Assembly (NCBI RefSeq): GCF_032118995.1 | Contig: NC_092662.1 | Location: 1,550,001-1,614,000, forward strand | DNA length: 64,000 bases | Origin: Asterias amurensis | Lineage: Eukaryota; Echinodermata; Asteroidea; Forcipulatida; Asteriidae | Direction: 5' to 3' | In this document: positions 35,782 through 47,203 of the stretch, piece after piece | Layout of the letters: each line of letters starts with the position of its first letter | Numbering within the stretch: position 1 is the first letter of the stretch | Program-made: the position numbers and the translations under genes | Notes under the pieces: generated by a model | The model's input: the letters and a program-made list of their open reading frames with translations, nothing else | Database searches by the model: none | Told to the model about the DNA's origin: nothing

Positions 35782-38749
35782 AGCACCACTGAACTGTAGA
35801 AGCAGCAGAGTTGTGCAAACGCGTGTGCCAGTCAGTGTGGCCAACTACTATCTAGAAAGTGAAGCGACTTAATGATCTAAGTATTAATGGAAGGAAAGCA
35901 TTTTATTAAGTTAAATCAAGTTAATGTTTCATTGATAGTCTGTTTTACCGAAGTCCTGCCTTACATGATTGACAAACTAAAAAGATTGTTTTTTAAAGTC
36001 CGAAGCCAAAACAAACTAAAGATTTTCTTTTTAAAGTCCAAAACATAAGTCGGAAAGGATTCTAAGTTGCCCGTTCAAATGTTTGATGAATCTGAATCAA
36101 GTGTACCGTCGGACGTCTCCCCCTGTTCGGGCAAACACGTCACTAAGTTTTTGGAGTAAAGTTTCAAGTTTGAATTTTGGTTGAAGTGTAAAAGGACGTT
36201 TCCACTCCGTCACCGATTGAGTCCTGTACCATCAGAATAACGAAGACTTCAACCCAGATGATGATGCGCTGATCAGAGAAACAAGATTCCAACATGGCGG
36301 CTGAACTTTACAAATTTTTTGCATTTTGTAACAAGCAACAACAAAAAAGAACAAAATACGCATGTTCTTTTCAATATTAACAGCATACTCAGGAATGTAT
36401 TGGTTTCACTTGCATTAGAAGTACTACACTTCGTAAATTTTGTTTCAAATCAATCAAAGTTTTGGATTTGTTAAAACATCGCAACATTTTAACAGTGTGT
36501 GTGATTACGTGTTCAAACGACATTCAGTTCACACAAATTTCAAAGTCCAAAGTGTGGTGGTACATAAACATCAGATTTGCATCTTCATTGCACTGAGTAT
36601 CATTACAGGAGATATTGCAGATGACATTGGGTTTATGAAGGAAAACTAGACTGAGAAAAAAAACTGTTTAAGAAAACCTAACCTATCTCTAAACAAATTC
36701 TAAACTCCTAAGTACAACAAAGTTTCAAATCTAACGCAACTACAACTTGCTGATAAAGTCCCAATAAAGTATTGAACATCTAGGATCAACAACTACTCCT
36801 ACTGATTAACTTCATATAAATCTGCAAACCAAACACTGCACTCTAATGATTTTGTACCAATTTTTAAAACATTGTTTTTGCATAAAAATAAGTCCGACGT
36901 CAATGTCGGAAAATTAAGGTTTTATCAGTGACGATCAGATCACTGATAACTTGGTGTATTTTCCATCTAGACAGACACCTGTGATTCTGCAAACAGTTAA
37001 ACAGTGCTTGAATCAAGTAACAAAGTGACGTCTTATTTAGAATACCTATTCCTGATGTGTCTCTTTGGCATAATGTTCATAACAAAATCAATCAAACAAG
37101 CGAATTGAGAAATAACTAGTTTAGTTTTGAAATTATTTAATTTAATAGTTCTACACTAATACTGGACTAGTGTGTATGCTTCCTTAACCTATAACTACCT
37201 AGCCATGTGACAAATTACTAAGGTTGGTTGTTTAACTGAATACGTCTACACTAATACCGCTAATTTGCTAATAAACACCTAGTTTGATCCATTGTACACT
37301 TCGCTGTTGTACATGTTTAGACATTCTCATGTTTACCATGAATGAATTTAAATCATTGTTAGACGTCGCACAAAATTTGTTTCGTTTGAAAGAGATCTAA
37401 AACAAAATACAATAGTTATACATGTACTGACAAACCATTTGCATTTGTTCCTAACAGTTCTACAGGTTTTATATCACAAACTTGCCTACTCTTTTTAGAA
37501 CCTGTCAAATAATTAACGAGCTAGTGTCTTTGTCTCTGAAACAGCCTGAGTGATGACACCATGCAGCAAAAGGGTCAACTAGTTGAAATTTCTTTTTTAA
37601 ATTATCAAATGATGCCCTGAAGGAACTAACACAACCTACTGCAGCTAAGTACTGCATAAATGCTAGGTACTACATAAATGACAAATTTATACAAATCATG
37701 CACAGCGGCAGGATATGTGACTTGTAAGAAAAAGGGGAAGTGTCTATCGGTCAACATCAGATGAAGTGTACAACATTTCCTCAAGTGATATCGTTAACAT
37801 ACCTACTCTAGAATCTGTCATAGAGCTGACCACTCAAAACCTATAATGAACAAACCTAGTAAAAACCTACAATGAACAACCTAGTAAATTGGTCACTTAA
37901 ATAGACTAACAGTGAATGTTGTAGACTGAAAAACGACGAGCAATTCAGCAGTACAGCGATTTTAAGTAACTCTGAAATCTTAACACTATTCTAACTTACG
38001 AAGGGGTGTAAGTACAACTTACTGTGGCTGAGAACTAAATTGGTCACAAGTACATAATGCACAACAGCATCTTTCTAATGTTTCTTCTACAATAAACGGC
38101 CCTGTTTACATCCTACACAATCCCAATGTCATCTTTGATATCTCCTTTTGACACAGTCAAAACTTCTTAACGCAAGTGAAACCAATGTAAAACACCTGAG
38201 TACCTGAGTGAAATGTGAATAGCCATGTTCAGAATCTCGTTTCTCCAACCCTCGCACCAACATCTGGGTAGAAGTCTCCGTCATCCGTCAAGTTCAGAGG
38301 CTCCCTCAGATCAGAAGAGGATGTCCGGTGTACAAAAGTTGCTCAAAAAGTAGACCTGTTTACACAGGAACAGTATAGAGAGACGGGTACCAACTTAGGA
38401 TAACAAAATGATCAGGTAAAAAAGTGAAAAAAAAGTGCAATGGTCCTCAGTCCTTGACACTTTTGATACAGGCCCCCAAAGACTTCAACAAGCAACTGAA
38501 TCCTTTCTCTCTTAGGTTTTGATTTTTTGTCGGAGATCGAGAAGTTGAAATAGTTTGTCAATCATGTAAGGTAGGACACCGGTAAGACAGACTACCAGCG
38601 CCACATCAACAAGATTTCACTTAATAAAATGCTTACCCAACCATTAACTCTTGGATCATTAGGTCGCCACACATTCCAGATAGTAGTTGGCCACACCGAC
38701 TGGCACACACGTTTGCACAACTCTGCTGCTTCTACAGTTCAGTGGTGCT
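35782..38749. mobile_element. ~3-kb non-autonomous element with very long inverted ends
   Basis: The first bases AGCACCACTGAACTGTAGAA are mirrored at 38730-38749. The mirror continues through AGCAGAGTTGTGCAAACG, TGGCCAACTACTATCT, AAGCATTTTATTAAGT and CTTACATGATTGACAAACTA, about 215 bp at high identity. Weaker matches continue to about 36300 and 38230 (GACTTC.ACCCAGATG and GAGAAAC.AGATTC), so the arms may reach about 500 bp. The 2-kb middle has no long open frame. It may be a deleted DNA transposon or a giant foldback element. I cannot see a clear target-site duplication. Confidence 0.75.
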
Positions 38750-39769
38750 TTCTATAGCATTTAATGAATGGTAACCAAATAATTTAAGAAAACAATTTTT
38801 CAAATTATAAAAACAGCCAAGTACAAGATTTACTATCCTTGAGTTGAAATGAAGGTTGTCCCCAAAATAAGATTTTGTTGCATCAGCTGATGCCAAAAAC
38901 CTATATGAATTTAAGAGCTGTTAACCACTACTGTTGTTTTTGATCAATTCATTTTAAATTTTGGACAGGTGTGCATCACACTTATCCAATATTTTCCGCC
39001 GAACAAATCTGATTAAATTAATAGCAGCATGAATATGTCATAAAGTTTTATACTTTTGCCCCAACAGTGTACTTTACTGAAGATGTGTTTTGCTTGCAGA
39101 AATTGTCTAACTGTGTTGAGTGTAAGTTGTACTTGGCTTCACAATCATCAAAGTATAAATAATTTAGAACAAGAGGCACTCCCACAGTATGAGCCACAAG
39201 CAGACTTTACATTAAATGAATTTTAGTAATGTAAAGAAAAAAATGGTTTCCATTTTGAGGAAACCGATTAAACATATTCCAACTCTGGGGAATTTAGAAA
39301 AGAAGAGGTTTTATTGAGTAAAGTTTTAAAAATATTTGTACAGTAACAAACAGAAACTTGCCAAAAGAGTTTTGCAATCTTTTCTGTTTGAAAACAAATT
39401 ATATTTCGTATAAAGTAATGTGAACTCATTTTGTGGGAATGTCTTGACAAAATGGAAACTTTATGTAAAATACAGAAATGTTTTGCAGTTGTGACCTAAA
39501 CTGACAAAAAAGGACAAATGTTTTCACAATTTGCTATTTTCTGTCTCAAAATAAAGTTTTACAGCCAAAATTTTGAATAGTTTCGTCAAAAATTGACTTT
39601 TTGTGAGTGTGTGTGGCAAGGATGATGAATGATAATTCTTCTTCTTTTTGTCAAGTTGGGTCACATATGCACTGAATGAACAATCATGAATAAATCTATA
39701 GAAACAATTCACAACACATGGTTCAAGATTTATCATTGTGTTTTTGCAACAAATACCCCACGTGGGAAG
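38750..39769. other. AT-rich stretch without recognisable features
   Basis: No gene, strong inverted repeat or array noticed. Open frames at 39268-39450 and 39524-39736 are short and lack domain patterns. Confidence 0.5.
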
Positions 39770-39930
39770 GGGCAGAGGTAAAATGGCAGGTGGCCATTTC
39801 TGACATACACCCGCAAAGATTTACAGTAACTTTACCCCACAGAGGAAGGGTCAGAGGTCACATGGCAGGTGGATTAGTATAAAGTACCAGTCATTTCCCC
39901 AGGAAGGAAGGGGCAAAGGTCATGTGTGTA
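39770..39930. repeat. short tandem repeat, GGAAGGG(G)CAGAGGT unit
   Basis: Three diverged units beginning near 39765, 39835 and 39897. Each carries CCCCAC/CCCAGG, then GGAAGGGGCAGAGGT (or GGAAGGGTCAGAGGT, GGAAGGGGCAAAGGT) and ATGGCAGGTGG-like sequence. Unit about 65-70 bp. It leads into the 93-bp array. Confidence 0.6.
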
Positions 39931-39948
39931 CATATGAACCTCAATATA

Positions 39949-40505
39949 AAGTCTGCTGTGACACAATCCCTAGCATAAAGGAATGGAAGTCACGTATGAT
40001 GGTGGTGCTACAACAGCAAGTAACTGAACTAAAACTTTACTAAGTTTGCTGTGACCAAATCCCTAGCATAAAGGGATGGAAGTCATGTATGATGGTAGTG
40101 GTACAACAGTTAGCCACTAAACTAAAACTTCACTTAGTTTGCTGTGACCAAATCCCTAGCATAAAGGGATGGAAGTCATGTATGATGGTAGTGGTACAAC
40201 AGTTAGCCACTAAACTAAAACTTCACTTAGTTTGCTGTGACCAAATCCCTAGCATAAAGGGATGGAAATCATGGAAGTGGTACACTAAACTAAAACTTTA
40301 CTAAGTTTGCTGTGACCAAATCCCTAGCATAAAGGGAATGGAAGTCATGGAAGTGGTGCAACAGTAAGCCACTAAACTAAAACTTTACTAAGTTTGCTGG
40401 GACACAATCCCTAGCATAAAGGGATGGAAGTCATGGTAGTGGAACAACAGTTAGCCACTGCTAGCAAAAATGTTAGTAGGCTTTTAAGTTTGCTGTGACA
40501 CAAAC
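39949..40505. repeat. 93-bp minisatellite, about 6-7 copies
   Basis: Unit landmarks: GTTTGCTGTGACCAAATCCC, TAGCATAAAGGGATGGAAGT, ATGATGGTAGTGGTACAAC and TTAGCCACTAAACTAAAACTT. Spacings between the GTTTGCTG anchors (39951, 40044, 40137, 40230, 40305, 40392, 40488) are 93, 93, 93, 75, 87 and 96 bp. The 93-bp copies leave one frame open (31 residues per unit), but no gene context supports translation. Confidence 0.9.
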
Positions 40506-41322
40506 CCCCCTAGCAGAGAAGGACAGCTCTGTCATGTAAACAGGGCAAGTGCAAGAACATTTCAAGGGGCACCAAGGCAATGACCAGGGGCAAGGTTGCC
40601 TCCGTAATGCATCAGGCATTTCGTAGTAACAGTATCGAGGATGACATTTGTGCAATGACCAACTCTCAGGAAAAAGGGAATTTAAGTCTTGTCATGACCC
40701 ATAAGTTACAAAGTATGCCATGATCCTAACCAGAGCTGGAAGGCTTTCATCATAGAAGTTGTGCACTCAAGTGTCTTGCTCGTTCTTTCGTTCAATCAAC
40801 CCACCCCAGGGGTAAGGGGAGGATCAATCAATAACAACAATTTATGAAGGTAAACAATTCAATTGATATACACTGTGCTCGGGTTTTTTAAACTAGCTAT
40901 ACAGCATGAGTTATCACAAAGTAATGTAAGCAACACTGACAGTTTAAAAACACCTTTAACACAGTTCGGCCATTTTGTCTGGTTCCCCTTGTACCGATCA
41001 AATTCCGCTCAAAACTCTCAAAGTTTGAAAAAAGGAACCAGACTAAATTTGATGTCAAGCCTCATTTTGTTTCTTAAGACAATCCTGATGGCACTGTTAG
41101 TGATAAAGGATCCTGATCTTATTTAAAGTACCCATACTGTGATTACTACAGACGGATGGATGCTCGGCCTCCTCGACAGTAAGACATCTCTCTGGCATCA
41201 GCTGGTCGTCGTTGTAGTCGTCGCCGGTGGTGATGTCATCTCCTTGATCCAGTGAGCTCTTGCCTCATTTCCTCTCAGTGAAGACTGATACGAAGACGTT
41301 GATTCTCTTCAGCCTCGCCATC

Positions 41323-44300
41323 TTAGGAGTACTCAATCTCTTGATGCCTGTAAATCAAAAATAAATAAAAACATTACAATACACACAAGATTAACCTTTG
41401 ACCCTAACCATCCTGGGGTCGATTTCACAAAGAGTAAGGACTAGCCCTAACTTAAGACTTGTACTAGTCCTATCATAGAACTAGTCCTAGGAGATATTAA
41501 AAAATTAAGGCTAGTCCTAAGTTAGGACGAGTATAAGACTAGTCTTAACTCTATGTGAAATCCACCGCAGATCCTTCCAAATCCAATTGCATGTTTTGTT
41601 TGATTCTGTTTCACTGATGGCTGCATTTGTAACCAGTTTGGCTTCATACACATGTCATGTGAACAGTCATTTTCTGCTTGAACACATCCTCATGTAGCAC
41701 TTCAGTCATTAAGGGACGCTCGTGGCTCTTCAACAATGTTACCCCTGATCACTGGACCATTTATTTCATTCCTTAAACCATCTCAGCTCACTTGGGGGGA
41801 AAAACTGTACTGACCTGGCTAAATAAATCACAAGAACTATCTCTGCCCTCACAGCTACTAACCCCTGTGCATTCTATGCAAGTTGCATGATAAACCTAGA
41901 AGGGTCTACAAGCCTTGAGCCTGGTCTCCATCCTTCACGCAAATGCGGAACAAATTTTGTTCTCACAAACTCACAATGAATAAATTGCATTAGTTGAACT
42001 GTGTTCAACCCCTTCAAAACATTCGCTGCGAAAAGAGGGCTGTGTCGTCAAAATTCATTTTGCATTTGCATTTGCAGGAAGTATAGACCAGGCTTTAGTA
42101 GTGATTGACTTACTTGCATGATGGGCAGAAATAGAAGACGGTTTGTCCTTCATCAGCTGATCGTGTTTGTCTGGTGTGGAAATGAAGTCCATCGTGACCG
42201 CACTTAGCACATGCTCTGTCAATCTGAAAACAGACAGATACAAAAATGAAATTAAGAAGTGATAAAAAATAACCAAGCGTTGAAAAAACAAATTTGTGAT
42301 AATTCACATTAAAGGAAGGGCCATAGGTTTGTTGTTTTGTCAATGATTAATGGACAAAATATAGAAAGATGAAATAAAACTGTAAAAGTTTCAGCAGAAT
42401 AAGTCTACAGGTTCTACTTGCTGAGAAAACAGAAAGAAGCAAAAAACTGTCTCAGTAGCAACGAATCCATCAATGGTAGAGATTTTGATACACATTAGCT
42501 TCGCTGCAAAAAAATTCGCCAGGGGTTTCCTTACGGGTGGCGAACCCTTTATCACTGATTTTGGCTCTTCTGTTTCTGGTTATACATAGAACCCCTGAAA
42601 TAAAACGAAACTGTATATCAAAATATTTGGGGGTTATTTTTCAACATTTACCAAGTGTCACCTTTTAATTTGAAGTGGTAGAACTTTCAATTATACACAT
42701 TTAAAAATTGGCCAGGGATTTCCTTATATGGGTAAAGAACCCTTTGTCACTGATTTTTGCTCTTTTTAAAAGTATAAAACCTCTGAAATAAAACCAAACT
42801 ATTTCTTACAAAATTACCAAATGATAAATCGCCTTTAAATATGAAGTGGTGCATTTTTCAACTATACACTGTTAAAAAATTGGCCAGGGGTTTCCCTACG
42901 GGTGGCGAACCCTTTATCATTGAATTATGCTGTTTTCAGAGGGGTGAAACATAAAACCTCTGAAAAAAATAAACAAAGAACTTGGGGGGTAATTCTTTTA
43001 ATAATTTACCAAACGATAAATCACTTTACATCAAAAAGGTTATGCATTTTCCATTCAAACAATTTTAAAATTGGCCAGAGGTTCCCCTACAGGTGGTGAA
43101 CCTTTCACGTCCATTTTTTCTCTTTCTATTTTTTTTTTCTTTCCTGAAATAAAATAGAACGGTGAAACTAAATATTTTTGGGGTTATAACTTTCAAAAGA
43201 AACAATATGAAATAAATCAGTAAAATATTTTAAACAATTGTATGTTTTTCTTTTCATAAACCAATTTTAAAAATGGCCAGAGGTTTCCCTGTGGGTGGTG
43301 ATCCCTTTTCACATATTTTTACATCTTTTTTGTTCATTCAGAGTAAAAAAATAATATTAAAACCTTAAAAAAATAAAAAAAAAAATAAATGTTTTGGAGG
43401 TAGTAACAATTAAACAACAATACAATACGAGCATTTCTGTATGTAAACAACCACAGTCTTGACATCTCCTAAGATAAAACGCCAGTGTTACTCACCAGTG
43501 GTCCAAGGTCTTTCTGGCTGACGACCTCGTGACGACCTTCAACATTCTTGCGAGAGTTGAGACGCAGGTACGAGTGATAGACCACACCATGTAATGCAGC
43601 TATAAATAATGAAAGGAAAGAAAAGTGGTGAGTTTTCATTCATTCAAAATTCTGCTGTTGATAAGACATTGGACACTGGATCAGGTGTATCTCAACATAT
43701 ATGCATAAAATGACAAACTTGTAAATTTGAGCTCAATCGGTCGTTGAAGTTGCGAGATATGTAAGAAAAAACACCCTTGTCACACGAAGTTGTTTGCTTT
43801 CATATGTTTGATTTTGAGACCTCAAATTCTAAATCTGAGATAAGTGTGCAGATAATTCGCCAAATTTGTCCTGGGGAAAAAATACGCGCACGGTCGGGGA
43901 CCATCGGCATTTAGTGTAGTGGTAAAACAGAGTAGTTGGGGACTGAATTACGATAAGAATTTTATCATTTTTGACAATTTTTGAGATTGCGTAGTTGATT
44001 TTCTGTCGCCCACAGGGCCAATGAGAGTTCAAAGGACACATACATAGAGCCTAATTTTGGCAAGATAAAAAAAAAAAAAAAAAGCAGACTCGTTTTGTTG
44101 TGAGATGTACGTCTTATGAGCTCTAGGAGTAATGACTAATGAGCCACCACCAACCAATGAATCAATGCAATCATTATTATTCATCCCATGAAAAGATGAA
44201 TGATGATAAAGGCAATCATTAATCCTAAAGAAGTAGGCCAATATGCAAATAGTTGTGATACATTTACAAATACAATACAAATTGAAAACTAATTTCTACT

Positions 44301-44759
44301 CAAACTAAAAAATCACAAAACCCCAAAAGAAGTTTAAAATAAAATTAAAACAATTAAATTAATTGCAAATTATCAGGATTCAGTCACACACAGGCCATCA
44401 GAGTCAAAAACTCAAAGTTATTGACTATTGAGCTGAGCTGAGTTTGCAATTAATGACAATCAACTTTGGTATACTGTTCTGCCTCCCCTCAACGCCTTCG
44501 GGACCACGTCCCAACCACGCCTACCCCTTTTATTACGCACAAACAAGTCAAGGGGGCTAAATTATCATTCGATCACACACAATTTACAAGCCACGGTTTC
44601 CACAAGAATTATATATATTTCAAACTTACTTTTTGCATTGACTTTGTAAGGACATGTCTTACATTTCATAACTACCGTTCCATTTTCAGGAAACGGTAAA
44701 ATGGAGCCACATTGCGGGCAAAATTCTCGCGAAGAAGCAAATGATCCCTCTCCGTCCAT
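41323..44759 (-). CDS. POLR1H: RNA polymerase I subunit RPA12 (POLR1H/ZNRD1)
   Basis: Small zinc-ribbon subunit of RNA polymerase I; its C-terminal ribbon supports transcript cleavage. Exons: 44630-44759, 43496-43599, 42114-42223, 41323-41347, with phases 1, 0 and 2 consistent. This gives 122 aa (human 126). The start MDGEG at 44759 was chosen because the family begins shortly before the first ribbon; the frame is open upstream to an ATG at 44930. N-terminal ribbon: [10 protein letters not shown] and [10 protein letters not shown]-terminal ribbon: [20 protein letters not shown], then [13 protein letters not shown]. The [11 protein letters not shown] part is the TFIIS-like acidic hairpin. The last exon is only 25 nt (ends KHQEIEYS, against KFQEKEDS in human) and is needed to avoid a false stop at the exon-3 donor. 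Intron 2 holds a ~190-bp tandem array. Confidence 0.94.
41416..41567. mobile_element. foldback element, AGACTAGTCCTAA family, copy 1
   Basis: In POLR1H intron 3. Starts GGGGTCGATTTCACAAAGAG and ends CTCTATGTGAAATCCACC, built of mirrored TAAGACTAGTCCTAAC blocks. Same family as 58408-58572, 60293-60434, a fragment at about 61484-61540, and 62501-62620. Confidence 0.8.
42490..43390. repeat. ~190-bp tandem array in POLR1H intron 2, five copies
   Basis: Each unit carries a TTGGCCAGGGGTTTCC block, GGGTGGCGAACCCTTTATCA, TGATTTTTGCTCTTT, ACCTCTGAAATAAAACCAAA and a TTACCAAATGATAAATCGCC block. CCAGGG anchors at about 42521, 42714, 42886, 43077 and 43279 give spacings of 193, 172, 191 and 202 bp. Divergence rises toward 43300. 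Confidence 0.85.
43665..43838. mobile_element. MITE family A, copy 6 (half)
   Basis: In POLR1H intron 1. GGACACTGGATCAGG..., TGAGCTCAATCGGTCGTTGA, AGTTGCGAGAT and CACCCTTGTCACACGAAGTT identify the family. It stops at the central AATTCTAAATCTGAG motif; the other half is absent. Confidence 0.75.
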
Positions 44760-47203
44760 GTTTTTGAGAAATTCTGATCCAGCATGGGTCCCTTCTGCAT
44801 AGGACGCACGTGATTTATCAAGCTGGACTTCATCCGAAAGTTCAGCGTTGAATTGGTAGTAGGGTATCTGACTAGGTATTTGAATCAGACTGGCGCCCTC
44901 TGGCAGCGGATTGTAGACTCTCCCGCGCAAAGTTTTAAGTTTTTTTTAATTAATTGATGCACCTGCTACTTGATGCGTGCCAATTTGTGTAAGAGGGACA
45001 CACTAAAGACAAATTGAATTTTTATTAAGTAGGGTAGGGGAAGGGATTTCTGTCTTAGATAGTGATGAGTGATATTTTTAACCTGAGCAAAATTTCATCA
45101 AGATGAACAAAAACAAATAAATTTTATATTATTTTTGTTTAGTCCGTGAAAATGCTGACAAAAATAGTTTTTGCCCGCTTCTATTTTATGTTTGCAATAT
45201 TGTCTTTTATTTTGCATAAAATGCATGTTTTTTAAGTTAACCACAGGGGTAAACCATAATAATAAAAACAGAAGGGGAATAAAAAGTAATGTTTTAGTTG
45301 CTGTGGGGGATCGGCGTTTTTGTTTTCTTGGTTTGAAGTTTTTCTAATTATAGAATATTATATTGCAATTCTCGGGTATTATTTTATCTGACTTTGGTGA
45401 GCAGACAATGGGAGATGAAGGAGAACGTTGGATATAGGCATGTATAACACGCCTACTATACATAAAGCAACTTAATAACGTTTTTTCACAAGCTTCCATC
45501 CTGCGTCTTTTGAATTTAACATCACCAACTTTATGTTGCAAATTTCCCCCAATTTTTAAGTTAAATGTAAATTAACACAACACTTAGCTTAGCACTGATG
45601 TAATGTTTAGTGAATTTTAACAACGCCTTGTGATTGATTATGGTCGAATGCCTAGTTGGGACTATAAAGAATTGTCAACATTATACGAAAACAAAATGCA
45701 CACTAACTGTGTTCCTGTTTTTGTCCATAATTATAGCTTGATAGCAAAATGATACGTTTAATTTTATCTAAATAATATTACCAGTGCTGACAATACCCCT
45801 TTAATAACAGACTCGGTAAACAGAAGCGGGTGATTATCAGAGTCAAGGGTGATTAAGGTTGTAACCGTGCCTTCATATAAAAAATTTTTTGTTTGCATTG
45901 TGTTTTATCAGATTACGTAAATAGCTGGTATGAGCATAACAGTCTTGACTCGTGTACTTTGTGTTTAACGTAAACCAAAATTACAGACTATAGGGTGCAT
46001 TTTTATGGCGACAGCGGCATATTGCAAAGTACTATGTATTTATAGCATTGTCACCGTCATTGCAACTGAGGTACTTGTTGCTACGAAAACGCACGCATGT
46101 AGTATTGTAGGCCCGCTACCTTCCTCATTAAACTTCGAAAAGCAAACAATCCATTTTCTGCACTCAGATCAATGATTCAGTTTGCTTGTGTATAAATTAT
46201 AAAGAACCACGTAGGACGAAAACATACAATACACACAGCTAAAATATCGAAGTTGTGCCTTCCCCTAGTAAAAATAATATGAGCATTGATCGAGGTGCAG
46301 GGGAACACAATGTGGGCGACTGACCGGATCGATTCTACAGCGTATCCGTTGCCATGGGACGAGGGTAACTTTTGAACCCCTTGTAGGGGAATGCAAGGAT
46401 TTTGCCCAAGGCTTACTTTTTATGGGACGCACAGTTATTGCAGTGGATCTAGATCTAACCATAGCTCCATGAGCTAACTTGTTGTAGGCCTACCACACGT
46501 GAGTGCATGACCTTCAACATTAGGTTGTCAAGTTGTTTTTTTCCTACAAGAAGGGGTTAGTGTGTGGAACTGCTGTGACATTCTTGCCGTCTTGCCAACC
46601 AGCCGAGTCAGCATGGTTTTACTTGGGTTCAAGCCATACTAACAATCCACTCATTTCGGATTATGACATCAATCATGAGTTGTTGTTGGTTGTATGTACA
46701 CAATACAAAGCACGGTTGAGTGGTTGGTAATATCAAAAGCGGATCGGGTGTACTTCATATCGCAGTGTGAATTACAAATTGCTGGAGGAATCCATGTTGA
46801 CACTCAACACATTGGAGTTACTGCACCGTGATAAATTCGCTTCTTGTTGGGGACAGGGCAAGCACCTCGACTTCAGATATACATGTACGTTGACTTGCTG
46901 GGTGAAATGACTTATTGCTCCATGAATGACTACATGAGTTGGATTGCATGATCGTGATAATTAGGTGGTTTACTGTCGGTAGGTAGTTGACAAACATGAT
47001 ACTTAGTCGTGTCTAATTAGCCGAACTTCTAGCAAGATTGGGTTGTCCAAGATGCAATCAAGAGTAGTGCCAACACAGTGACGAATATGGGTTCGTAGGT
47101 TTGTGGTGTCGTCAGGTAATTAGTTCCTCACAAAGAGAGGGAAATTATCGTCTGATTGCAACTTGCAAGCTATAATAACAAGCTCATTAGACATTTTTGG
47201 CAG
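44760..47203. other. intergenic region between divergent POLR1H and the unrecognised gene
   Basis: About 2.4 kb, expected to hold both promoters and the 5' untranslated exon(s) of the plus-strand gene. No coding exon or element recognised. Open frames at 45344-45541 and 46265-46730 are short and lack patterns. Confidence 0.45.

Noticed and set aside
40089-40304. Repeating-peptide open frame
   Set aside because: Explained by the 93-bp minisatellite; no start context, splice sites or gene neighbours support translation.
42110-42120. Stop codon taken as the end of POLR1H in exon 3
   Set aside because: The sequence is a good donor (CAA|GTAAGT), and a 25-nt terminal exon at 41323-41347 restores the family C-terminus.
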